From contig JBJOOR010000010.1 of assembly GCA_046051225.1 (NCBI GenBank), positions 62,001 to 126,000 of the forward strand: 64,000 bases of DNA, written 5' to 3'. The notes under the pieces are model-generated. The model was not told the DNA's origin. It searched no databases and saw nothing but the letters and a program-made list of their open reading frames with translations. Position numbers and translations under genes: made by a program. Below, one piece after another: positions 17,780 through 27,561 of this stretch. Source of the stretch: CAIODY01 sp046051225. GTDB taxonomy: Bacteria; Bacteroidota; Bacteroidia; Chitinophagales; CAIODY01. Within the stretch, counting starts at the first letter, position 1; each line of letters opens with the position of its first letter.

Positions 17780-20078
17780 CGGCTACTTTCTGAATTTTTG
17801 ACAATAAAATTTCGATATGATAAGGCTTAGGCAGATAATCATTCATGCCCGATTCATAACATGCCGCTATTTCGTCTTCGCTTGTACCAGCCGTCATGGC
17901 TATAATATATGGTTGTATAATTGATTTATCGGCTCGTATTATTTTAGTAGCTTCAATGCCATCCATTACAGGCATTTTCATATCCATTAATATTAAATCA
18001 ACTTTATTTTTATTAATTAAATCAATTACTTGTTTGCCATTTTCGGCTTTTAATAACTTGGCAAAAGGCATATTTTTTTCAATCAATTTTTCGGCTACCA
18101 ATAAATTCATTTCATTATCATCGGCAATAATGATATTTATTTTTTGGGTAGTTAACGAGTCAAAATTTTGTAAGTTCTTTATTTCAATTTCTTCAATTTT
18201 TAAATATTCATAAGGTAGTTTTATAATAAATGTACTGCCTTTGCCTAATTCGCTTTCGCAAGTTATTGTTCCTTGATGCTGCTCTATCAATCGCTTGCAA
18301 ATGCCCAAGCCAAGCCCTGTGCCGCCAAAAGTAGCTGCAATGTTTTCATCGGCTTGTTCGTAATCTTCAAATATCGATTTTATTTTTTCGATTGAAATAC
18401 CGATGCCACTATCGCTTATCTTAATTTCTATTTCGCATTTATTTTCGTTTAATAATTTGCCTTTGCAAACTACTTTTACAAAGCCAGTTGAAGTAAATTT
18501 GATAGAGTTGCCAATAATATTTACTAAAATTTGAATCAATCTACTTTCATCGCCCATCACGGTTTCGGGCATTTGGTTTAGCTCTAAAGTGTAAGCTAAT
18601 TGTTTTTCTTCGGCATTTATTTTTAAAAAATTAACCGCCGATTTTATGACACTTTGCAATTGAAATGGCTGCCTTCTTAAAATTAATTTACCTTCCTTTA
18701 ATTTCGAAAAATCCAAAAAATCATTTACCATATTTAATAAATGATTGCTCGATTTTTTTAATCCACTTACTAATTCTTTTTTCTCTTCTTCGTTATTGCT
18801 AAAGCTTAATAAATCTGAAATTCCTTTAATAGCATTAAGCGGCGTACGCAATTCGTGGGTTATGTTGGCTAAAAAACTTTCCTTATATTTTTGAAGTTTT
18901 AAGATTTGTTCTTGCGATTGCTTTAGCTCTTCGTTTGAGGTAGTAAGTTTTTCGTTAAGCCGCTGTTTGGTTTTTGAACTTTTATAAAACAAATAAATAA
19001 CCAACGAGCCAAACAGAATAACAATACCTAAAACTAACATCCATATTTGATAAACACGTTTCGAATCTTGAAGCGTATCTATTTCAATTTTTTTTCGTTC
19101 AATTTCAACTTGATTTTGAAGATCATTAATATTTCTTGCTGTTTGATGATTGTAGATAGAATCTCTGAATGAATAATATTTTTCTTGATAGAAACTAGAT
19201 AGTTTATAGTCCTCTTTCAAACTATACAGTTCTTTAAGAAAATACGATGATTCAACAACCCCATCAAAGAATTTATTATCTATACTTTCTTGTAATGCAT
19301 TTTCTAAAAGAGCTTTAGCAGTATCACTTTTATGCATCCGAAGATAATTTTTACCCTTACCTATTTTAGCAATAATTCCTCCAGAAACATTTTTAAAGAG
19401 AATTGAATAATTTAGAACTGAATCGAAACATTTAAGAGACGAATAATAATTGCCATTTTCAAAATATAACTTTGCAAAACCTGAATTACATTCTGCAATT
19501 CCATTTTCATTTATAGCTTTTTTGTAGTAGTTTTTTGCATCTAAAAACTGATTAAATGATTCAGGATATTTTTTTAGTTCTAGGTTACATAGCCCTAAAA
19601 GGTATAATGTTTGAAAATATTTTTTTTTGTTTTCTAGTGAATCAAATGATTTTAATGATATTTCAAAATATTTAGAAGCTAGTTCATAATTCCTTTCTTG
19701 ATAAGTGATTACTCCTGTTTGAAAGTTACATTCTGTAATACCTTGTCGATTATTTTTTTTTGAATATATATTTTCTGCAGCAACAACTGATTTCATTGCC
19801 GAAGACAATTTGTTTTGAGCAAGGTAAATTTGTGCCATTACTAAATAAGCATCTGCCTTTACCTCACTTTCAGGAATATAGTTTGTAGAATAAACAATTG
19901 AATCAATAGCATTTAATGCTGCTGTATAATCATTTTGGGAGTATAAAATAGATTTTACTCTTTTAATTTTTTGATTTAGGATTGACTCATCTATGCCTTT
20001 ATTCTTAGAAAATTCACAAGAACAAATAAGAATAATTACAAATACTAATAAGATAGTTGAAAACCTAAAATTAATCAT
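17760..20078 (-). CDS. Hybrid sensor histidine kinase with TPR sensor region
   Basis: A 772-residue hybrid two-component kinase. Residues 1-21 are a hydrophobic leader ending ICSC, a possible lipobox. About 40-310 are TPR-like helices (for example CNFQTGVITYQERNYELASKYF), about 320-335 coiled coil, and 344-366 a membrane segment. HisKA follows with His408 (ANITHELRTPLNAIKG), then the ATPase domain with SDSGIGIS near 556 and FGGTGLGLGIC near 584. The receiver spans about 646-770 with Asp699 (LILMDMKMPVMDG). It should sense an extracytoplasmic signal through the TPR region and relay phosphate internally. No partner regulator is adjacent. Confidence 0.88.
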   Translation of the reverse strand: MINFRFSTILLVFVIILICSCEFSKNKGIDESILNQKIKRVKSILYSQNDYTAALNAIDSIVYSTNYIPESEVKADAYLVMAQIYLAQNKLSSAMKSVVAAENIYSKKNNRQGITECNFQTGVITYQERNYELASKYFEISLKSFDSLENKKKYFQTLYLLGLCNLELKKYPESFNQFLDAKNYYKKAINENGIAECNSGFAKLYFENGNYYSSLKCFDSVLNYSILFKNVSGGIIAKIGKGKNYLRMHKSDTAKALLENALQESIDNKFFDGVVESSYFLKELYSLKEDYKLSSFYQEKYYSFRDSIYNHQTARNINDLQNQVEIERKKIEIDTLQDSKRVYQIWMLVLGIVILFGSLVIYLFYKSSKTKQRLNEKLTTSNEELKQSQEQILKLQKYKESFLANITHELRTPLNAIKGISDLLSFSNNEEEKKELVSGLKKSSNHLLNMVNDFLDFSKLKEGKLILRRQPFQLQSVIKSAVNFLKINAEEKQLAYTLELNQMPETVMGDESRLIQILVNIIGNSIKFTSTGFVKVVCKGKLLNENKCEIEIKISDSGIGISIEKIKSIFEDYEQADENIAATFGGTGLGLGICKRLIEQHQGTITCESELGKGSTFIIKLPYEYLKIEEIEIKNLQNFDSLTTQKINIIIADDNEMNLLVAEKLIEKNMPFAKLLKAENGKQVIDLINKNKVDLILMDMKMPVMDGIEATKIIRADKSIIQPYIIAMTAGTSEDEIAACYESGMNDYLPKPYHIEILLSKIQKVAELIASN

Positions 20079-20087
20079 CTTAAATTA

Positions 20088-20570
20088 CTATTGAATTGAG
20101 CCACAAACAGCAGGACACCAAGTTTCGCCAGTTAAATAAATAGGATTTTTAGTAATTGATGGCGTTGCATTATTAATCCAAACAGTGCCTATTGATGCAT
20201 TTATTCTGTTATTGTCTTCTCTATATGGATACACAACTATGCCTTCAATTTTCACATTACTTCCTGCTTGTTGAATTCTTTGTTGCTCATCCAAAATTAG
20301 TTTTGTGATGGCAGCATAGCTAAAATAAATTCCTTTTTGTTCGTCATTAATAGATGCTGGAGGATTTGGCAGTGTTGGATTTTGAGCAACATCATCTGTT
20401 ATAAATTTTATCACTTTGGGTTCAACTACTTTAATATCTTCAAACTTTCCATCGCCCGGCTTTGCAGTGTATTCAACAGAATGACCGCCATTATATAGGT
20501 TAATCGCTTCTAATGCAGTTATACCCAATGCAGCAGCTAATAATACGATAATTAGGTTTTTGATGTCCAT
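20088..20570 (-). CDS. Membrane-anchored protein of unknown function
   Basis: A 160-residue protein I do not recognise. Residues 1-27 (MDIKNLIIVLLAAALGITAL) form a signal anchor or signal peptide. The rest is soluble and probably periplasmic, with a Pro-rich stretch near 68-78 and a C-terminal WCPAVCG with two Cys that could form a disulfide or bind metal. The gene is 9 bp upstream of the TPR hybrid kinase on the same strand, so the two may be co-transcribed and the protein could take part in that kinase's sensing. That link is inference only. Confidence 0.6.
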   Translation of the reverse strand: MDIKNLIIVLLAAALGITALEAINLYNGGHSVEYTAKPGDGKFEDIKVVEPKVIKFITDDVAQNPTLPNPPASINDEQKGIYFSYAAITKLILDEQQRIQQAGSNVKIEGIVVYPYREDNNRINASIGTVWINNATPSITKNPIYLTGETWCPAVCGSIQ

Positions 20571-20642
20571 GTGTTTTTAAGTTTTTAGTTTGTTAAATTA
20601 ATTTTTGCCAAAGTAATAAAATTATGTTTTTAATTCAATACG

Positions 20643-22721
20643 TTATTCAAACAATATTTTTTTTGTTGTAATAATATTTTTGTTTTGAATGTGTATCAAA
20701 TACAATCCTTTGGCTAAATTATTTGCCGAAACATTAATTTCAATTCGTGATTTTGAGGTATTAAAATTTTGCTCTAAAATTAATGCACCAGTAATGTTAT
20801 ATATTTTGATATTGGTACTTTCATTTGCAATGGCATCGGATTGAATAAACAACCTGCCATTATTATTTGGGTTAGGATAAATATTAATTGCGCTTGATTT
20901 TTGTTTTTGATTAGCCACAAAATTAGGAATTTGAAATGGCGCACAAGTAGTGTCTAATAATTGTGTATCCATCCATTCCAAACGATGTTGAATCCAATTT
21001 TTTAAAGTATCAATTTCTTGCGAATAAGTAGGAGGGTAGTAGGCATTAGGCCAAGTGTATTGCCCTAAAATAGGCCAACGTTTAAAGTTTTTATTTTGTT
21101 CAAAATGAACGATGGATTCAAATGAATCAATCATGTGTTCAATATTATTCCATGATAAAACTGTTTTACGCCAATTGGTATATCTGCATTTGAAATTTTG
21201 TTGGTAAACGGAATCGTGCTCAAACATTTTTTGCCACCAAATGGGATTACCTGGGCAAACCAAACTCCATTGCCATACATTACAATCGGTAGCTTGTAGA
21301 TAATCGCCATTACCAAACGAAAGATTATAATCCCACACAGGACCAGCTTTTAGCTTGGCATCTTTTGCATCGCTATCTTTGTGATAATAACTGCTAAGCC
21401 TATATCCATCAATATTTCTACTTAATTCTACCATCATTGAATGGTCGATAAATGAATTAATACTGATGTATTTTTTATACCCATGCAACGTATCATACAA
21501 AGAATAATTTTTAAAAGAATTTTCAAATTGTGAAACAAAGTTTTGCAAATATGTTTTCTGTTGGGCTACAATACTATTTTGATCGGGGTAAGAATATTGA
21601 TAATACATACTTTCATTAGTGAAATTTTGAGTATCACAAATCATATTAATTCCATTCCAACCATCATTTTGTAAGCCTGTAGTTTTATCAATTTTAAAAA
21701 TATATCCGCCTGTTACAGTTGCACTTGTTATACTACTGCTGTCCATCTTAGCAATATTTACTCTATGTTTATCTCGTTTTATTTTTTCCATTAAAACATA
21801 AATACCTTGATACATACTGTTTACATATAATTGGAAAAATTTTGTTCTACTGGCATAATGATTCATCTGGTTGCTAATATTATAGATAAGTACATTACGC
21901 ATCATACTTTTATCATCAAATGGCGCATAAAAAATCCAATCATGTTCTTTTGGAAAACCTAAAATAGAAGTATCTACATTATTACCTGATGCATCCCAAG
22001 TTTGTAGTGCATATGGCTTTTGAGGAAATGATTGTGAAGTACTACCACGGTATTCAATACCAATATTGCCTTGATAAACAGGTACTGAATTATAATAATT
22101 TAATGCCCCTGTTTTATTATCAATTACTTTCATTTGGGCAGTAATCTTTGGTTCATCAATAATATCTTGCCCGTTTGTAAAAATTTCTATAATGGGCAAT
22201 CGTGTTGAATCATCAAGGCTTGGTGCAGGTGTATTGCTAAATGAAATACTCCAACTTACTAAATGACCAGTGTATGGCACACAACAATCATCAATTTTTA
22301 TCACCCATTTTCCATTAGGATTTTGTGAATTATTTACAGTTCCTAACCAACCTTCGGGCTGATAATTGCCATTAAAAGGAGCTCCGTTAAAATAAATGGC
22401 ACTATTGCCAGCAGTATAATTAAAATGGGTAGATTGATAATTATTACCACTACCACCATTATTAATGGATAATGGAATTTTTACACCATCGGGTGCAATT
22501 AACCAAATTGATAAATCGCTAACATTACCATGCGTAATATTTACCATTACTTCTTGTAACCCAAAGATTGAATTGATTGTGGTTGGTAAGGCCGAAGTAG
22601 TTATAGAATCAGTAATACTGCTGCTATTATTAATTAATTTATTAATTGTATTGCTAAATGTTTGAGCATTTGTTTGTTTAAAACAAATAAATAAAAAAGC
22701 TAAGTATATTATTTTTTTCAT
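20643..22721 (-). CDS. Secreted CotH-family protein with P domain and T9SS sorting tail
   Basis: About 692 residues. A signal peptide (KKIIYLAFLFICFKQTNAQ) is followed by a proprotein-convertase P-like beta domain at about 40-165 (DLSIWLIAPDGVKIPL, NGKWVIKIDDCC, GHLVSWSISF). A CotH kinase-like domain spans about 175-600, with EYRGSTSQSFPQKPYAL, DDKSMMRNVLIYNIS, YQGIYVLMEKIKRDKHRV and GGYIFKID. The C-terminus is a T9SS type A domain (INIYPNPNNNGRLFIQS ... GLYLIHI). CotH proteins in spores phosphorylate secreted proteins; secreted bacterial relatives are largely uncharacterised. I choose ATG at 22721; a TTG lies two codons upstream. Confidence 0.85.
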   Translation of the reverse strand: MKKIIYLAFLFICFKQTNAQTFSNTINKLINNSSSITDSITTSALPTTINSIFGLQEVMVNITHGNVSDLSIWLIAPDGVKIPLSINNGGSGNNYQSTHFNYTAGNSAIYFNGAPFNGNYQPEGWLGTVNNSQNPNGKWVIKIDDCCVPYTGHLVSWSISFSNTPAPSLDDSTRLPIIEIFTNGQDIIDEPKITAQMKVIDNKTGALNYYNSVPVYQGNIGIEYRGSTSQSFPQKPYALQTWDASGNNVDTSILGFPKEHDWIFYAPFDDKSMMRNVLIYNISNQMNHYASRTKFFQLYVNSMYQGIYVLMEKIKRDKHRVNIAKMDSSSITSATVTGGYIFKIDKTTGLQNDGWNGINMICDTQNFTNESMYYQYSYPDQNSIVAQQKTYLQNFVSQFENSFKNYSLYDTLHGYKKYISINSFIDHSMMVELSRNIDGYRLSSYYHKDSDAKDAKLKAGPVWDYNLSFGNGDYLQATDCNVWQWSLVCPGNPIWWQKMFEHDSVYQQNFKCRYTNWRKTVLSWNNIEHMIDSFESIVHFEQNKNFKRWPILGQYTWPNAYYPPTYSQEIDTLKNWIQHRLEWMDTQLLDTTCAPFQIPNFVANQKQKSSAINIYPNPNNNGRLFIQSDAIANESTNIKIYNITGALILEQNFNTSKSRIEINVSANNLAKGLYLIHIQNKNIITTKKILFE

Positions 22722-22734
22722 TTTCAAATGTACT

Positions 22735-22775
22735 AAAAAAGAAAAGCCTTATTAAAAAATTAATAAGGCTTTTCT
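22735..22775 (-). terminator. Intrinsic terminator of secA
   Basis: A perfect 16-bp inverted repeat (22740-22755 and 22760-22775) with a 4-base loop. On the minus strand it is followed by TTTTTT at 22735-22740. It lies 22 bp beyond the secA stop and directly before the CotH gene start, separating the two transcripts. Confidence 0.85.
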
Positions 22776-22796
22776 CTTTAACGTTACAAATATTAT

Positions 22797-25700
22797 TTAC
22801 GCTAACTCTTCCTTCCCATGACAAGATTTGAATTTCTTACCACTTCCACAAGGACAAGGGTCGTTGCGTCCCACTTTTGGTCCTGAAACTATGGGTGTTT
22901 GTTTTGGTTTTTCGCCAGCGTTTTGCATGGCTTGTTGGTTAGCCGCTTCAGCTTCTGATTGAGCGCTAAATTCATCTTTTTGCGTTTTCATTTTGCTCAT
23001 ATCAGTTCGTTGTGGTTCACGAGCTTGTTTTACATCTTTTTCATTTTCAACATGAATATGGCATTTACATAAAAAACTTAGAATTTCTTTATTCGTTTCA
23101 GCCAACATTTGATTAAACATTTCAAATGCTTCAAATTTGTAAATTAATAATGGGTCTTTTTGCTCGAACACAGCCGCTTGTACGCTTTGCTTCAAATCAT
23201 CCATTTGGCGCAAATGCTCTTTCCATTGGTCATCAATAATGAATAATGAAATTGCTTTTTCAATTTCTGTAATCAATTCTGCACCTTTAGTTTCTAATAC
23301 TTTATTCAAATTACAAGTGATATTAAATCCACGTTTACCATCGGTAAATGGCACTACCACATTTTCAATTTGTGGTTGTCCGTTTTTAATATTTTGCAAT
23401 ACAGGCAAAGCTTCGGCAGCTATTGCAGCATTTTTTCTTGCATAATGTTCTTTTACTTCGTGATATAATTCTTGCGCTAAATTATCTGCATTCGCTTTTT
23501 TAAATTGCTCTTCGGTAATGGCTGGATCAATTGAAAACTGAATCATACAATTCAATTTAAAATCATTGTAGTTGCCGCCTTCCTGTTGTTGGCTGATAAG
23601 CAAACTACATAAATCATACATCGAATTATCAATATCCAAATTCAATCTTTCGCCAAATAATGCATGATGACGTTTTGTATAAATTACATTACGTTGTTTG
23701 TTCATCACATCATCATATTCCAATAATCGTTTACGAGTACCAAAATGATTTTCTTCTACTTTAGTTTGAGCTCTTTCAATAGATTTTGTAATCATACTGT
23801 GTTGAATTACTTCACCTTCTTTATAGCCCAATTTGTCCATCAATCCTGCAATACGTTCACTACCAAACAAACGCATTAAATCATCTTCAAGCGATACAAA
23901 AAATTGTGATGAACCTGGGTCACCCTGACGACCAGCACGACCTCTTAACTGTCTATCAACACGGCGACTTTCATGACGTTCGGTACCAATAATAGCTAAG
24001 CCACCAGCATCTTTTACACCTTCGCCCAATTTAATATCTGTACCTCTACCAGCCATATTTGTAGCAATCGTTACATTGCCCGAAAGCCCAGCTTCGGCAA
24101 TTACTTGCGCTTCACGTTGATGTTGTTTTGCATTTAACACATTGTGTTTGATGTTTCTTAATTTAAGCATTCTGCTCAATAATTCTGAAACCTCAACGCT
24201 TGTAGTACCTACCAATATTGGTCTTCCAGCTGCACTTAATTTTTGAATTTCATCAATTACAGCATTGTATTTTTCCTTCTTTGTTTTGTAAACAAAATCT
24301 TGATCGTCTTTTCTAATAATATTTCGATGTGTAGGAATGGTAACCACATCTAATTTATAAATTTCCCAAAATTCACCAGCTTCGGTAACGGCTGTACCTG
24401 TCATCCCTGCTAGCTTGTGGTACATACGGAAATAATTCTGTAAAGTAATAGTTGCAAAAGTTTGTGTAGCGGCCTCAACTTTTACATTTTCTTTTGCTTC
24501 GATGGCTTGATGCAATCCATCGCTATATCTTCTGCCTTCTAATACACGACCTGTTTGCTCATCCACAATTTTTACTTTGCCATCCATCACCACATATTCC
24601 ACATCTTTTTCAAAAACCGTATAGGCTTTTAATAATTGAGTAACGGTATGAATCCTATCGCTTTTAATTGCAAAATCAGCAATCAAAGCATCTTTCTTGG
24701 CTAATTTTTCATCGGCATTTAATGTAGATTTTTCTATTTCAGCCACTTCGCCGCCTACATCAGGCATCACAAAAAAATGAGGATCTTCGCCGCTTTCAGT
24801 AATTAATTCAACACCTTTTTCAGTTAATTCAACTTGATTATTTTTTTCATCAATAGTAAAAAATAATTCAGCATCAACCTTAGGCATATTTTTTTGTTGC
24901 TCTTGCAAATAAAAATTTTCTGTTTTTTGCAATACTTGGCGAATGCCTTGTTCGCTTAAATACTTAATAATAGCCGAATTTTTTGGCAAGCCTCTAAAAG
25001 CTCGAAGCAAAGCCAAACCGCCAGTTTCTTCATCCGTTTTTCCTTCGGCAATTAATTTTTTAGCATCATTTAAAAATTGATTTACAACACGGCGTTGCAC
25101 ATCAACCACTTTTTGAATTCGTGGTTTTAAGGTATGAAATTCTTGGTCGTCGCCTTTTGGTACAGGGCCCGAAATAATTAATGGCGTACGAGCATCATCA
25201 ATTAATACAGAATCTACTTCATCCACCATCGCATAATGATGTTTACGTTGCACCATTTCATCTGGCGAATGCACCATGTTATCTCGTAAATAATCAAACC
25301 CAAATTCATTGTTTGTTCCCCATACAATATCCGACATATAAGCATTTCGGCGTTCTTCACTATTGGGTTGATGCTTGTCAATACAATCAACAGTTAATTG
25401 TAAAAATTCGAATAAAGGACCGTTCCATTCTTGGTCACGTCGAGCCAAATAATCATTCACTGTTACAATGTGAACGCCTTCGCCAGCCAATGCATTTAAA
25501 TAAGCAGGTAAAGTTGATACTAATGTTTTTCCTTCGCCTGTTGCCATTTCGGCAATTTTACCTTGATGCAATGCCAAACCGCCGATTAATTGCACATCAT
25601 AATGCACCATATTCCAAGTAACTAAATTGCCAGCGGCTTCCCAACTATTGCTCCAAACCGCTTTATCGCCGTTTATTTTTACATACGATTTTTTAGTAGC

Positions 25701-26117
25701 TAAATTTTTATCATGCTCGGTAGCAGTTACCGTTAACGAAGCATTTTCAGATAATCTTTTTGCAGCCTCTTTCACTACTGCAAAGGCTTCGGGCATTATT
25801 TCGGCTAATGCTTCTTCAATTTTTTCATCTCTGGTTTTCTTTAATTCATCTAATTGCTTGTAAGCCGCTTCTTTGTTTTCAGTAGCAAAATCAACACTTT
25901 CAGCTTCTAATTTCAAATCACTTATTTGTGCATCAATTTCGGTAAGATGATTTTTTATTTTATTTCTGAATTCAATTGTTTGGTGTCGCAATTCATCAAT
26001 TGATAATCCTTTTATTTTTTCTTCGGCTTGAAGAATAGGCTGAATCTGAATTCTAAGTTCTTTAACATCTTTTTCAGTTTTACTTCCACCGAAAATTTTT
26101 GATATAAAATTTAACAT
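22797..26117 (-). CDS. secA: Preprotein translocase ATPase SecA
   Basis: A 1106-residue motor of the Sec pathway, longer than E. coli SecA (901), as usual in Bacteroidota. It shows Walker A GEGKT at 194-198 in MATGEGKTLVSTLPAYLNAL, the DEAD-like MVDEVDSVLIDDART, and VTIATNMAGRGTDIKLG. GRAGRQGDPGSSQFFVSLEDDL and a C-terminal zinc-binding SEC-C motif GRNDPCPCGSGKKFKSCHG follow. Extra residues lie near 60-105 (coiled coil) and around 340-440 between the nucleotide-binding and crosslinking regions. It drives export of all the signal-peptide proteins in this window, including T9SS cargo. It is a single-gene transcript with its own terminator. Confidence 0.97.
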   Translation of the reverse strand: MLNFISKIFGGSKTEKDVKELRIQIQPILQAEEKIKGLSIDELRHQTIEFRNKIKNHLTEIDAQISDLKLEAESVDFATENKEAAYKQLDELKKTRDEKIEEALAEIMPEAFAVVKEAAKRLSENASLTVTATEHDKNLATKKSYVKINGDKAVWSNSWEAAGNLVTWNMVHYDVQLIGGLALHQGKIAEMATGEGKTLVSTLPAYLNALAGEGVHIVTVNDYLARRDQEWNGPLFEFLQLTVDCIDKHQPNSEERRNAYMSDIVWGTNNEFGFDYLRDNMVHSPDEMVQRKHHYAMVDEVDSVLIDDARTPLIISGPVPKGDDQEFHTLKPRIQKVVDVQRRVVNQFLNDAKKLIAEGKTDEETGGLALLRAFRGLPKNSAIIKYLSEQGIRQVLQKTENFYLQEQQKNMPKVDAELFFTIDEKNNQVELTEKGVELITESGEDPHFFVMPDVGGEVAEIEKSTLNADEKLAKKDALIADFAIKSDRIHTVTQLLKAYTVFEKDVEYVVMDGKVKIVDEQTGRVLEGRRYSDGLHQAIEAKENVKVEAATQTFATITLQNYFRMYHKLAGMTGTAVTEAGEFWEIYKLDVVTIPTHRNIIRKDDQDFVYKTKKEKYNAVIDEIQKLSAAGRPILVGTTSVEVSELLSRMLKLRNIKHNVLNAKQHQREAQVIAEAGLSGNVTIATNMAGRGTDIKLGEGVKDAGGLAIIGTERHESRRVDRQLRGRAGRQGDPGSSQFFVSLEDDLMRLFGSERIAGLMDKLGYKEGEVIQHSMITKSIERAQTKVEENHFGTRKRLLEYDDVMNKQRNVIYTKRHHALFGERLNLDIDNSMYDLCSLLISQQQEGGNYNDFKLNCMIQFSIDPAITEEQFKKANADNLAQELYHEVKEHYARKNAAIAAEALPVLQNIKNGQPQIENVVVPFTDGKRGFNITCNLNKVLETKGAELITEIEKAISLFIIDDQWKEHLRQMDDLKQSVQAAVFEQKDPLLIYKFEAFEMFNQMLAETNKEILSFLCKCHIHVENEKDVKQAREPQRTDMSKMKTQKDEFSAQSEAEAANQQAMQNAGEKPKQTPIVSGPKVGRNDPCPCGSGKKFKSCHGKEELA

Positions 26118-26319
26118 GATGTGATTTGGTTAATCGTTAATTATTGACAAGTGTGCGAAAATACAAAACAAATATTTCACCAATAAATAAAAACGGAAAA
26201 GTTGTCAGTTATTATTGATTTATTTTTAAAAAGCTTCATTCTTTAAATTTATTTACAAAATATATAGCATAGATTTTTTTGTTCAGAAGAAGAAAAAATA
26301 ACTCAAATTGGTTCGAAAT

Positions 26320-26382
26320 AATATACAATTAACCATGAATATTTAAAATATGATTTTAAATATTCATGGTTAATTGTATATT
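26320..26382. repeat. 63-bp palindrome upstream of the DUF4143 ATPase gene
   Basis: Perfect inverted repeat with 30-bp arms (26320-26349 and 26353-26382) and a 3-base loop ATG. The core TTAACCATGAATATTTAAAA recurs in the palindrome just after the gene. The right arm contains TATATTTG (26377-26384, ending two bases beyond the arm), an exact Bacteroidota -7 box, only 4 bases before the ATG at 26389. The promoter is therefore built into the palindrome and the mRNA would be nearly leaderless. Confidence 0.85.
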
Positions 26383-26384
26383 TG
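26377..26384 (+). promoter_or_regulatory. -7 promoter box of the ATPase gene, inside palindrome
   Basis: TATATTTG fits the TAnnTTTG consensus exactly. Given the usual distance of the start site, transcription would begin at or next to the ATG at 26389. No clear TTTG is found at -33. Confidence 0.5.
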
Positions 26385-26388
26385 CAAT

Positions 26389-27561
26389 ATGATTAATCGA
26401 ATATATCAAAAACAAATTGAAGCATCATTTAAAGCTTTTCCAGCTGTAGCACTATTAGGTCCAAGGCAAATAGGTAAAAGCACTTTGGCTAAATTGTTTG
26501 CTAATAAAAAGAAGAAAAATATTTTATATCTTGATTTGGAAAAATCATCAGATAGAAAAAAATTAGAAGATGCACATTATTTTTTAATGTTACATAAAGA
26601 TGATGTAGTAATTATTGATGAAATTCAGATTATGCCACATCTATTTTCCGACTTAAGACCCATCATTGATGAATATAGGAAAAATGGCAGATTTTTATTA
26701 TTGGGTTCAGCATCACCTACTTTGGTAAGAGGCGTAAGCGAATCGTTGGCAGGTAGAGTGGGTTATGTTGAATTGCCTTCTATCACTTTAAATGAAGCCT
26801 TAGCAAGTAATATTACACAAGATAAATTATGGCTGAATGGAGGCTTTCCTGCTTCCTTACAATTCAAAAAAAATGCAGATAGTTTTATTTGGCGCCAACA
26901 ACTTATACGCAGTTTTATTGAACGTGATTTGCGAATGCTTTTTAATATTGAATTGAATCCGAAAATTGCAGATAATTTTTGGCAAATGTTGGCTCATATT
27001 AATGGCAATGTTTGGAATGCAAGCACCATAGCCACTTCATTAGGTGTAAGTTCGCCTACAGTGAAAAGATATTTAGAATTTTTAGAAGGCGCATTTATGA
27101 TTAGAGTTTTGGATGCTTGGTATATTAATGCTGAAAAAAGAATTACCAAAGCGCCAAAAGTTTATTTCAGAGATTCAGGTTTATTGCATGCATATTTGAA
27201 TATTGATTCCATGAATCATTTACATGGACATCCTGTAGTGGGTAGTTCGTGGGAAGGTTTTGTGATTGAGCAAATTATTCAACAATTGCCTTATGGCATT
27301 AAACCCTATTTTTATCGCACATCACAAGGAGCTGAATTAGATTTACTTTTAGTAAAAGGAATTACACCAAAAGTAGCTATCGAAATTAAATTAAATAATA
27401 CACCAACTGTATCAAGAGGGTTTTACGAATGTCTTTCGGATTTGAAGTTAAAAAGTGGTTTTGTGATTACACCAAAATCGGATAGATATGCCTTGAATAC
27501 TGAAGCTACAGTAATTAATATAGTTGATTTTTTGAAAAAATTACCATCACTATTAAAATAA
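26389..27561 (+). CDS. AAA-type ATPase with DUF4143 domain
   Basis: A 390-residue protein of the widespread DUF4143 ATPase family. Walker A is GPRQIGKST at 24-32, Walker B VVIIDEIQ at 73-80, and the sensor segment is LLLGSASPTLVRG near 109-121. A winged-helix-like region follows (ATSLGVSSPTVKRYLEFLE), then a C-terminal PD-(D/E)xK-like core (GAELDLLL ... VAIEIKLN), which hints at nuclease ancestry. The cellular role of the family is unknown. I choose ATG 26389; the frame extends to a TTG at 26374, but that lies inside the palindrome and upstream of the expected transcript start. The gene is bracketed by two related palindromes, which suggests a mobile cassette. Confidence 0.88.
   Translation: MINRIYQKQIEASFKAFPAVALLGPRQIGKSTLAKLFANKKKKNILYLDLEKSSDRKKLEDAHYFLMLHKDDVVIIDEIQIMPHLFSDLRPIIDEYRKNGRFLLLGSASPTLVRGVSESLAGRVGYVELPSITLNEALASNITQDKLWLNGGFPASLQFKKNADSFIWRQQLIRSFIERDLRMLFNIELNPKIADNFWQMLAHINGNVWNASTIATSLGVSSPTVKRYLEFLEGAFMIRVLDAWYINAEKRITKAPKVYFRDSGLLHAYLNIDSMNHLHGHPVVGSSWEGFVIEQIIQQLPYGIKPYFYRTSQGAELDLLLVKGITPKVAIEIKLNNTPTVSRGFYECLSDLKLKSGFVITPKSDRYALNTEATVINIVDFLKKLPSLLK

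Noticed and set aside
25181..25621. 146-codon frame antisense to secA
   Set aside because: Lies wholly within the secA coding region, His/Gln-rich and low-complexity in character; a shadow of the real gene.
26300..26330. GGTTCGAAATAAT resembling a tRNA T-loop
   Set aside because: No acceptor, D or anticodon stem can be built around it; it abuts the palindrome.
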